The notes under the pieces are model-generated. The model was not told the origin of the DNA and searched no databases. It saw only the letters and a program-made list of their open reading frames with translations. The translations under genes and the position numbers were made by a program. DNA of 64,000 nucleotides from assembly GCF_013426895.1 (NCBI RefSeq), contig NZ_AP023174.1, positions 930,001 through 994,000 on the forward strand, in the 5' to 3' direction. This DNA is from Paraburkholderia largidicola (GTDB lineage: Bacteria > Pseudomonadota > Gammaproteobacteria > Burkholderiales > Burkholderiaceae). Below, one piece after another: positions 39,309 through 46,210 of this stretch (position 1 is its first letter; each line of letters starts with the position of its first letter).

Positions 39309-40775
39309 TCAAAAGGTGTAGGGAAAGCGCACGCCGATCACATAGTTCGGCGCGTCGGGCGTCATGCCGAACGACACCGAACCGTTGATCGTCAGATGCT
39401 TGTTCACTACGTGGTTCAGGCCAAAATTCATCACCGCTGCCGTGGTCTCGCTGCCCGGCACCTTTACGTAATCGCCGCCGGGCGCCTTGGTCTTCGACGC
39501 GGGCTGCAGCGCGAGCGTGTACGAGATGCTGGCCGAGTCCTTGTCGGAGAACGCGAGCGCGACGCCCGCGCCAAGCTGGAAGATGTCGCCGAGCTTGACG
39601 GTCGCGGGCTGCGTCTGCCCGGCGATCGACGAGATGTCCGAGAAGGAGCGCGCGATGTTGTACGTGTAGGACAGGCTGCCGAACAGCACGACGGGGTCGT
39701 AGGTTTTCAGTACCGACAGGCCCGCCGTCAGGTTCCAGAAGCCTGTGCCCGTTGGCAGCTTCGACGGCGCGACGAGGTTCGTGTTGTCGGGCTCGAGCTG
39801 CACGACCTTGATGCCGAACGGCGAGGTGCCCGTCGGCGCTTTCACACGCAGGCTGCCGACCACGTCGGGGATGTTGTTGGTTTCCTTCAGGATCTGGTAG
39901 TAGAACCCGAAGTTCATGTCGCCCACCGAGCTCGAGTTGACGGACGCATCCGACAACGTATTCGCCGCGCCGCCCGCGCCGCCGACGATGAACTGGCTAT
40001 GCCGGTAGACGTACGGCACGTCGACGTCGACGCTGATGCGGTCCGTGAGGCCGTAGCGCACGTCGAGATCGGCCATCACCTGGTGCGACTTGGTCTGTCC
40101 CAGGTTGATGTTGCCGAGGAAGATCGCGTCGAGCGCGAGGAAGCCCGACAGCTGCAATTGCCGGCGATCGTAGTAGGTGTCGCTGATACCCCAGTCCAGC
40201 GTCAGCTTGTGGTCGAACAGCGGCGCGTGTTCGCGCTGCACGACAGCCTCTTCGGCCTGGGTGCGCACCGGCTCGGCGGCTTTCTGCGTCTGGCCGACGG
40301 CGCCTTCCGGCATGCCGGGGCCGCTCGCCTGCGCATTCGGATTGCTGGTGCCGGGCGAGCCCGCCGCCGTCGAGCCTTCCGGCGCGGGCGGATTGACGGG
40401 CACGCCCGTCGCGGTGCCCGTTGCATTGCCCGGCGCAGGCGCGCCCGGCGTCACCTGGGCGAGCGGCGGCAGCGGCATCGGCAGGCCATCCGCGCCCGGC
40501 TGCTCGGCAACGGCTTCGCTGCCGGCAGGCGCGCCATAGCCCGGCGCGCCGCGGCCTCGCTGCGACATTTCCAGATTCGTTACCTGCCGTTCGAGCGAGT
40601 GAATCTGACGCTGCTGCTCGTCGACGACGCGCATCAGCGTGTTGAGCCGTTCTTCGAGCGACTGGTTGTTGATGGCTTGTGCGGAAACCCCCTGCGACAG
40701 CGCGAACAGCATCGCAGCAGCAGGAATAGCCGCAAGTCGGACTCGCGGCTTCCTGCCTGTTGTGTCAATCATCAT
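39309..40775 (-). CDS. FapF-like outer-membrane beta-barrel secretion protein
   Basis: 488 residues. Signal peptide (cut near QGVSAQA), then a short coiled coil (about 36-72, containing LEERLNTLMRVVDEQQRQIH), a Gly/Pro/Ala-rich linker (about 73-170), and a C-terminal region (about 185-488) with alternating hydrophobic strands ending in the aromatic VRFPYTF expected of an outer-membrane barrel. This is the architecture of Pseudomonas FapF, which exports amyloid subunits through a trimeric barrel plugged by an N-terminal coiled coil. Its place at the end of a FapB-C-D-E-like gene series supports that role. Alternative: an unrelated MetA-pathway-type porin. Confidence 0.7.
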   Translation of the reverse strand: MMIDTTGRKPRVRLAAIPAAAMLFALSQGVSAQAINNQSLEERLNTLMRVVDEQQRQIHSLERQVTNLEMSQRGRGAPGYGAPAGSEAVAEQPGADGLPMPLPPLAQVTPGAPAPGNATGTATGVPVNPPAPEGSTAAGSPGTSNPNAQASGPGMPEGAVGQTQKAAEPVRTQAEEAVVQREHAPLFDHKLTLDWGISDTYYDRRQLQLSGFLALDAIFLGNINLGQTKSHQVMADLDVRYGLTDRISVDVDVPYVYRHSQFIVGGAGGAANTLSDASVNSSSVGDMNFGFYYQILKETNNIPDVVGSLRVKAPTGTSPFGIKVVQLEPDNTNLVAPSKLPTGTGFWNLTAGLSVLKTYDPVVLFGSLSYTYNIARSFSDISSIAGQTQPATVKLGDIFQLGAGVALAFSDKDSASISYTLALQPASKTKAPGGDYVKVPGSETTAAVMNFGLNHVVNKHLTINGSVSFGMTPDAPNYVIGVRFPYTF

Positions 40776-40887
40776 TATTCTTCCCCCGGTGAATCTGGCA
40801 GCACTTGGCTGGTTCTTATGCTTCGTGCCGCCGCTTTCTGTCCTACTTCTCCTCCTGATGACGCCTGTTGACGGGTGGCGGCCCGCC

Positions 40888-41694
40888 TTATCTCCTTGCG
40901 TTTACTGCGTTTTGCAGGGCTTGTAGTACGCCGGCCTGGCGCAGCATCGAGGACGACATCGGCGTCGTCTGCAACGACAGCTGCAACTGGTTGGCGACTT
41001 GCTGGTTATTGCCTGCAATCTGCAGTAGTTGAGCAATCGCGCCGGCCTGTTGCGCGTTGCTGGGTGCAATGGTTTGCGATGCGATGCCGGCAGGCGTCTG
41101 CAGCGCGACGGTCACGCCGCCGTTGCCGAACGAGATGCCTGCCTTGACGTTGCCCGAGGCATTCGAGGCCGCTGCGCTCTGCGCATTCGTGCCGCCTGCC
41201 AGCAGTTGCGGATTGTTGTTGAAGTCGATCGTCGCCGTGTTGAAGCCGGCGTTGCGATCGCCCGCCACCTGCGTGACCTGCGATACGCCGTTGACCGCGA
41301 TGCGCTGTCCGCCGATCGTCTGGGCATTCGGGTCTGCGCCCGGATTGCCGCGGCCGTCGGTGACGCGCGCGAGCGTGTTGACGTTGGCCGTCAGCGCGTT
41401 CGATGCATCGCGTGCAACGGAGAGGCTGCCTTGCGCGAGCGCGTTCGCGCCGTTCGGCAACTGCCATTGCGAAAGTACGTTCAATACGAAACCGGAGATC
41501 ATTTGTCCGCCCGCGCCTTTTCCGGTCTGCTGGGCGAGCACATCATCCCCGACGCTTTGCCACTGGATCGCCGCCGGCGCCACGTCGCGCGAACTCGAAA
41601 GGTCGGCGGCGAAAGCGCTGGTGGCGAGGCCGCACGCCGTGGCGATCAATGTCGCGAGACAGGTGCGGCGAGGCGGGTTGAGGTAGTGCTTCAT
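40888..41694 (-). CDS. Secreted protein at the FapE position of the amyloid operon
   Basis: 268 residues with a signal peptide (cut near TSAFA). The mature part is Asn/Gln/Ala/Gly-rich and has one motif resembling the operon's amyloid repeats, VNGVSQVTQVAGDRNAGFNT, about residues 134-153. The remainder (SQWQLPNGANALAQGSLS; SNAQQAGAIAQLLQIAGNNQ) has no domain I recognise. It starts 6 nt after the C39 peptidase gene. Position and composition suggest a minor fibre component or export accessory like FapE; this is an inference from synteny. Confidence 0.65.
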   Translation of the reverse strand: MKHYLNPPRRTCLATLIATACGLATSAFAADLSSSRDVAPAAIQWQSVGDDVLAQQTGKGAGGQMISGFVLNVLSQWQLPNGANALAQGSLSVARDASNALTANVNTLARVTDGRGNPGADPNAQTIGGQRIAVNGVSQVTQVAGDRNAGFNTATIDFNNNPQLLAGGTNAQSAAASNASGNVKAGISFGNGGVTVALQTPAGIASQTIAPSNAQQAGAIAQLLQIAGNNQQVANQLQLSLQTTPMSSSMLRQAGVLQALQNAVNARR

Positions 41695-41700
41695 GGGTGG

Positions 41701-42420
41701 TCAGAACAGGTCTGCCTTGATCAAGCCGTATTCGACAAAGGGAGTCGCGGCCGTGCCGTTGGCGAGCGCGCGCTCGCGCAGCCGCAAGGCCAGCGACTCG
41801 TTGTCCTGCAACAGCGGGGAATCCTCCCTGAAGGGTTTCCCGACGACTGCAAATACGAGCCCATTCCATGTCTTCGCGAAGTCCTCCTCGAGCAATATCC
41901 GGTTGCCGAGAGCGGGGTCCGCGATGAAGATGCGACCGTCCTGCGCGTGCTTGACGATCACGAAATGCTCATAGCCGTCGAGGTTCATCAGAACCATGAC
42001 GGGCACCTGGAGGTGATACAGCGCATCCGTGTTCACCCGGAATCCGCGGCCCCGCAGCCCGATCGTCTCGACGAACTTCTTCATGTCGAGCATCGAGAAG
42101 CCGTTCTTCACCACTACCTCGGGCGTCGAGAAAACCATCATCCGGCGGATCAGCTCCGTCTCGGGAATCTCGATGCCGTAGCCGTACTTGAGTAGGGTTG
42201 CGAGCGCCGCCGCACCGCAGCTGTAATCGAACTGCTGGCTGACGATGTGGCGGTAACGCAGGTCCCTCATCGAGTGCACCGTTTTGGTAAGCGGAATACC
42301 TGCGAGGGTAGACGTGTCGACGGTCGCCTGTGCGTTCACTCGCGCACACATAGTGCAAGTAACGAGCGCAACGCCAGTGGCGGCGAGTCGAAACGCCGGG
42401 AACCGGTCAAACCCGGACAT
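41701..42420 (-). CDS. Periplasmic C39-family cysteine peptidase, FapD-like
   Basis: 239 residues with a signal peptide (cut near ARVNAQA) and a C39 papain-like domain: catalytic Cys in QQFDYSCGAAALATLLKYG (about Cys69), catalytic His in GYEHFVIVKHAQDG and Asp in IFIADPALGN. No ABC-transporter domains are attached, so it is not a bacteriocin exporter; a stand-alone periplasmic C39 peptidase is the hallmark of FapD. It lies between the FapC-like and FapE-position genes as in Pseudomonas. Its substrate is unknown; the 45159-45662 protein has a matching double-glycine site. Confidence 0.82.
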   Translation of the reverse strand: MSGFDRFPAFRLAATGVALVTCTMCARVNAQATVDTSTLAGIPLTKTVHSMRDLRYRHIVSQQFDYSCGAAALATLLKYGYGIEIPETELIRRMMVFSTPEVVVKNGFSMLDMKKFVETIGLRGRGFRVNTDALYHLQVPVMVLMNLDGYEHFVIVKHAQDGRIFIADPALGNRILLEEDFAKTWNGLVFAVVGKPFREDSPLLQDNESLALRLRERALANGTAATPFVEYGLIKADLF

Positions 42421-42439
42421 GCTGGTCTCCTGCCAAGTC

Positions 42440-42468
42440 GCGCCGGCGGCTGCATTGGCCGCCGGCGC
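42440..42468 (-). other. Strong intercistronic hairpin between FapC-like and FapD-like genes
   Basis: Perfect 11-bp GC stem GCGCCGGCGGC / GCCGCCGGCGC with a 7-nt loop, in an 81-nt spacer, with no T tract on the minus strand. It may act as a partial attenuator or RNA-stability element that keeps the fibre-subunit message in excess over the downstream export genes (inference). Confidence 0.5.
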
Positions 42469-42501
42469 ATCCCGTATGGCTGCCTGTTTCAGCTGCCTTC
42501 G

Positions 42502-43899
42502 TTAGCGGCTGGTGTTCATCGAAGCGATCGCGAGCCCGTTGTGCTGCACGTTGCCCGCGCCGCCCGCGATGTTCACGCCGATGTTGCCCGTCGCGTGGCT
42601 GAGCGCGCCTGCGCCGAGCATCGCCGTGCCTTCGAACGAGCCGCGGAAGTCGACGCCCGCCGTTTGCGACGATTCATCCGTCGCCACCATGGCCGCGCTG
42701 CCGTGGCTGCGCGAGACCGTCGATGTCGAGGCCGCCATGCTGTTGTTCTGCACGTTGCTGATGCCCGACGCGACGTTCACGCCGACGTTGCCCGATGCGT
42801 ACTGCAGCGAGCCGTCGCCCACGGATGCGTTCACGTTGAAGTTGTTGATGCTGGCCTTGCCGCCGGAGCTCTGGTTGTTGAAGACCTGAGCGTTGCCGAA
42901 CACGTTGCCGGCATCGACGGAAGCGAGCGCTGCGTCGTTGCTCTGCGCGTTGTTGACGCCTTCCGCGATGTTGACGCCGATGTTGCCGCTCACGTTCTGC
43001 GCGGCGTTGCTGCCCGTCGTCGCCGTCAGGTTGCCCGCCTTCTGCGTGTTGATGTGCTGCGTGACCGAGCCATACACTTCGACATCCGTCTTCGAAACCG
43101 ACGAGCTGAAGCCCCATTGCGCAGCGACGCTGTCGTGGGTCTTCGATTTCTCGACTTCATAGCCGCTCGACTGCTCGCCATAGGCCACATAACCGGAGCC
43201 CTGCTTGGCCTGGTAGCCCCACACCTTGCCCTGGCCCGAGGCTTCGACTGCGCCGAACGCGCCGCCGACCTGCTCGCTGTTGCTGTAGCTCGATTCCTTG
43301 TAGCCAGCCGACAGGCCGCCCGAGATGCTGGTATGACCCGATGCGGTGCCCGTCCACGGGTTGTAGTGCGAAGCGGTTTCATAGCTGGCGCCTGCGTGTC
43401 CGCCCGCCGAGATGTGGCCGCCCGAGTTCTGGCTTTCATGGCTGAAGCTGCCGCCGATGGCCGCTGCCTGCGCGCTGAACTCGAAGCCGCCGCCCTTGAC
43501 CGAGCTGCTCTGGCTGCCGTACGCGTAGCCCGCGGATGCCTGATGGCCCTGTGCGCTATACGACTCGGACGAGTGCGAGGTCGACAGCGAAGCCCACGCA
43601 TTGCCGCCGCCGTTGATCGACTTGTAGCTGTTGTCGATCCGCGTCGTGACGGAGCCGGACGTGTAGGACTGCGCGTTCGGGCTGAGCGAGGCGTTCGCGT
43701 AGGCATGCTGCGTGTTGTTGACGACGGCGCCCGCCGTGCTGGAGACGCCGACGCAGCCGAACAGCGTGACGAACCCTTCGATCCCGACGGCTTCTCCGAC
43801 CAGCGTCGCATTGAAGATGAACGGGTTCTTCAGCGGGCTCGCGAAGGCGCTGGTGGAAGCGGCTGCGAGGACGGCTGCTGCAATAAGAGTGCGCTTCAT
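42502..43899 (-). CDS. FapC-like secreted three-repeat protein, probable main amyloid subunit
   Basis: 465 residues with a signal peptide (cut near STSAFA). Long Ser/Gly/Tyr/Gln-rich middle (about 75-300), then three similar repeats near residues 304-328, 369-391 and 437-461: SGNIGVNIAEGVNNAQSN, SGNVGVNVASGISNVQNN and TGNIGVNIAGGAGNVQHN. They are separated by linkers of about 40 residues. Three repeats joined by two linkers is the FapC/FapB design. The low hydrophobicity and Asn/Gln repeat spacing fit amyloid stacking. Other possibility: a non-amyloid adhesin. Confidence 0.72.
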   Translation of the reverse strand: MKRTLIAAAVLAAASTSAFASPLKNPFIFNATLVGEAVGIEGFVTLFGCVGVSSTAGAVVNNTQHAYANASLSPNAQSYTSGSVTTRIDNSYKSINGGGNAWASLSTSHSSESYSAQGHQASAGYAYGSQSSSVKGGGFEFSAQAAAIGGSFSHESQNSGGHISAGGHAGASYETASHYNPWTGTASGHTSISGGLSAGYKESSYSNSEQVGGAFGAVEASGQGKVWGYQAKQGSGYVAYGEQSSGYEVEKSKTHDSVAAQWGFSSSVSKTDVEVYGSVTQHINTQKAGNLTATTGSNAAQNVSGNIGVNIAEGVNNAQSNDAALASVDAGNVFGNAQVFNNQSSGGKASINNFNVNASVGDGSLQYASGNVGVNVASGISNVQNNSMAASTSTVSRSHGSAAMVATDESSQTAGVDFRGSFEGTAMLGAGALSHATGNIGVNIAGGAGNVQHNGLAIASMNTSR

Positions 43900-43928
43900 G
43901 GTTTCGCTCCGATACTAGTTGTGGTCAG

Positions 43929-44537
43929 TTAGAAAAGAGTGCCCGCCGGGGGACGGAGCACAAAACTGTTCGCCGTTGCATTACCGGCTCCGGCAGTCTG
44001 GTTGATCTGCACGATTCCATTGACGTTCTTGAACGCATCGCTGGAAATGCTGGTCTCGCGGACGCCTTGTGGTGCGACCGCTCGACCCTGACCGCCGTTG
44101 TTCGCGGCCGTCGCGGATAGCACCCCATCCGGGACGGTCTCGACCCCAGGCGCGGCAGTGCCGAGCAGCACACTGTTGCGCTGGAGATTCCCTGCGCCCG
44201 CAGACTGGTTCACCATCACCGCTCCGGACGAATTCGAAAATGCGTTGCCTTCGATCGACGCGCGCGCGCTCGGTACCCGCGCCCGCGCGGTGGCGCTCTG
44301 CATGCTCGCGTTGTCGTTCGCGACGGCCTCGCCGTTGGTGATCGTCAGCTGGTTGGTTTGCGCGTTGTTCAGGCCCGCGGCCTGATTCACCGTGATCGCG
44401 CCCGTCGCGCTGACGGCGGCGCCTGTGGCGATGCTGGCGTCGCCGCTCACGCGTCCTGCCTGCTGTGCGTAGGAGGGTTGCGCGGCGAGCAGGGCGAGGG
44501 CCGCGAGCAGCGGAATCGGGCGAAGTAGCGTGTTCAT
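43929..44537 (-). CDS. FapB-like secreted repeat protein, probable minor amyloid subunit or nucleator
   Basis: 202 residues from the ATG at 44537, with a signal peptide (cut near AAQPSYAQ). Three curlin-like repeats: ITVNQAAGLNNAQTNQ (about 41-56), VMVNQSAGAGNLQRNS (about 104-119) and VQINQTAGAGNATANS (about 177-192). The Gln-x-AG-x-x-N-x-x-x-N spacing resembles curli and Fap repeats. Its ATG overlaps the upstream stop (ATGA, 44537-44534), showing translational coupling. It is shorter than the 465-residue neighbour, as FapB is than FapC. Confidence 0.68.
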   Translation of the reverse strand: MNTLLRPIPLLAALALLAAQPSYAQQAGRVSGDASIATGAAVSATGAITVNQAAGLNNAQTNQLTITNGEAVANDNASMQSATARARVPSARASIEGNAFSNSSGAVMVNQSAGAGNLQRNSVLLGTAAPGVETVPDGVLSATAANNGGQGRAVAPQGVRETSISSDAFKNVNGIVQINQTAGAGNATANSFVLRPPAGTLF

Positions 44538-45076
44538 TTGCCGAGGCCTCCGAGCGCGCCGCCCAGCGCCGTCGACAGCGGCGCAAGCGCGCCCGTCACC
44601 GACGACGAGATCGTGCCGCCGACGCCGGGCGCCGGCTGGCCGATGCCGCCCGAGTTGAGCGCGACGTTGTTGTTCGTGGTGTTGCCCGTCAGGATGCGCG
44701 TGACGGCCTGCAGGCCGGCGCCGCCCGCGACGTTTCTGTCGAGGCCCGTCGAGCCGTGCGCGTTGGTCAGGTCGGCGTCCGACGCGACTTGGGCCATCGT
44801 CGGGTTGAAGGTGTTGCCAGGGAAGGTCGAGACGCGCGCGCTGATCGGGTCCTGATCTTTCGGCACGGGCGCGTAGGCGATACGCGGCGCGATCTCGCGC
44901 TGCACGACGATGTCGCCCGGGTTCGCGGCCTGTGCGAAGGCTGCGCCCGCGAAGGCGGTGCACAGACCGGCGATGGCGGCCACCCGTGTCGAGAGCCGTG
45001 GCGCGCCGGTCTTGCCAACTGCGGTGCTGACTGCGCCGATGGCGCGGCTGCACAGCGTCCCCAATGAAGCGATCAT
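44534..45076 (-). CDS. Secreted protein of unknown function in the amyloid operon
   Basis: 180 residues from the ATG at 45076; an in-frame ATG at 45124 would add 16 residues and put the signal peptide too far in. Export signal ends near AGAAFAQA. The mature protein has VVQREIAPRIAYAPVPKDQD and a Gly/Asn-rich C-terminal half (LTGNTTNNNVALNSGGIGQP). No domain is recognised. Overlaps the next gene as ATGA, so production is coupled to the FapB-like protein; a chaperone or fibre-associated role is possible (inference). Confidence 0.68.
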   Translation of the reverse strand: MIASLGTLCSRAIGAVSTAVGKTGAPRLSTRVAAIAGLCTAFAGAAFAQAANPGDIVVQREIAPRIAYAPVPKDQDPISARVSTFPGNTFNPTMAQVASDADLTNAHGSTGLDRNVAGGAGLQAVTRILTGNTTNNNVALNSGGIGQPAPGVGGTISSSVTGALAPLSTALGGALGGLGK

Positions 45077-45158
45077 TTTGTATGTCCCCGACTCGTCCAG
45101 TTTGGAGTGCGAAACAGTCTGCACTGGTCTCTTTTGTATTCGCTGTGGCGTTGCGGTG

Positions 45159-45662
45159 TTACTTTCTCTGGTAGTTCGCTACGTTACCTTGTGCGGCGCG
45201 GGCGGCATCGATGGGAATCGGCAGCGGTGAGGGCGGCGCGATTTCGTCCCACAGCGTCACGGCCGAACCGCGCATCAGCTGCGGCGTCGCTGCGACCATC
45301 ACCATGCCGGTGGCGCCGCCGCGCTGGCGCGACAGCACCTGGTCGTCCAGCGCGAAATCGTTCATCGATGCGCTGTCGGCCGGTACGTTCAGAAACTGCC
45401 GGCCAGTCGAGTCGACCCCATCAGCAATATCTACTCCTGTCGTTGCGTCCGCGGTCATGTTCGATGTTTCGTCCGCGGTGGCTCCCGCCGGCTGTTGCAC
45501 GGGTGCCGCTGTCGTCACGCTTGTCGCATCCGTGGTGGATTCCTGTGCGTATACATCGGCTGCACCGGCCGACATTGACGACAGCGCAAGTGCGATGCAC
45601 ACGGCGACGCCGGCCGGCAGCAGTGAAATGTGGTTCGAGTCGATGCGGAAAACGAGTCGCAT
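45159..45662 (-). CDS. Secreted protein with internal double-glycine motif, first gene of the amyloid operon
   Basis: 167 residues from the ATG at 45662, which has AGGAGAG before it; the frame is open upstream. Signal peptide cut near SAGAADVYAQ, then a Thr/Ala-rich stretch. At residues 105-116 LDDQVLSRQRGG matches the C39 leader pattern (Leu at -12 and -7, GG at -2/-1), though the -4 residue is Gln. The remaining 51 residues after the GG include GMVMVAATPQLMRGSAVTLW and a Pro-rich stretch. No known domain. A plausible substrate of the C39 peptidase three genes downstream of the coupled pair. Confidence 0.68.
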   Translation of the reverse strand: MRLVFRIDSNHISLLPAGVAVCIALALSSMSAGAADVYAQESTTDATSVTTAAPVQQPAGATADETSNMTADATTGVDIADGVDSTGRQFLNVPADSASMNDFALDDQVLSRQRGGATGMVMVAATPQLMRGSAVTLWDEIAPPSPLPIPIDAARAAQGNVANYQRK

Positions 45663-45780
45663 GATGTCTCTCCTTGGTGCAGGACATTTAGCGAAACGTG
45701 TGCCATCTGCCGCAATCCATTGATGCAATTGGACGTGGCGAAATGGTTCGGGTGTCTGTCGAGTCAAATCGGACGTAAAC

Positions 45781-45799
45781 GTTTCAGGTCTGAAACCTG
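45781..45799. promoter_or_regulatory. Candidate operator: overlapping inverted repeats upstream of the amyloid operon
   Basis: GTTTCAG-GT-CTGAAAC (45781-45796) overlaps CAGGT-CTGAA-ACCTG (45785-45799). It lies about 120 nt upstream of the first minus-strand gene, a normal distance for an enhancer-type activator. It is within the AT-richer 548-nt divergent region 45663-46210 between the operon and the second activator. I found no clean GG-N10-GC sigma54 promoter on either strand there by eye, and no other gene. Confidence 0.45.
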
Positions 45800-46210
45800 G
45801 CGCTGAAAACACGCGGATTTCAAATCGATGCGTTAAGCGGGAGTCATGCGTAGTACGTTGATAAAAAAGTATGGTGAATGCGCTTCCACCGTTTTAATCG
45901 GTCCCCAATGGGCACGCCGATGCACCGCAAACCCTTACCGGACAAGGCTGAACGATTTAATTCGCATATTTGTTTTCGACGGCTCGCGCGTATAGTAAGC
46001 TCTCAACCACAGCACACGTTTTTAAAAAGCCCACTACTGGGCCGTTTCAATACACGCGCCGTTTTTCGGGGATCAGCTGTCCGTACGGAATGGAATGGCC
46101 GTTCGGTTTTCGCTGTTTGCGAATCCCGTGCGAATAGGCGTGCCTCTAAGCTAAATCCAGATCAGCACATGCCGTCATCCTTAACGTTCGTTGACGAGAG
46201 GATCTGAATA

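Noticed and set aside
45663..46210. Sigma54 -24/-12 promoter (GG-N10-GC) for the amyloid operon or its divergent activator
   Set aside because: Near matches on both strands have spacing off by one or two bases; none was clean enough to report. A matrix scan is needed.
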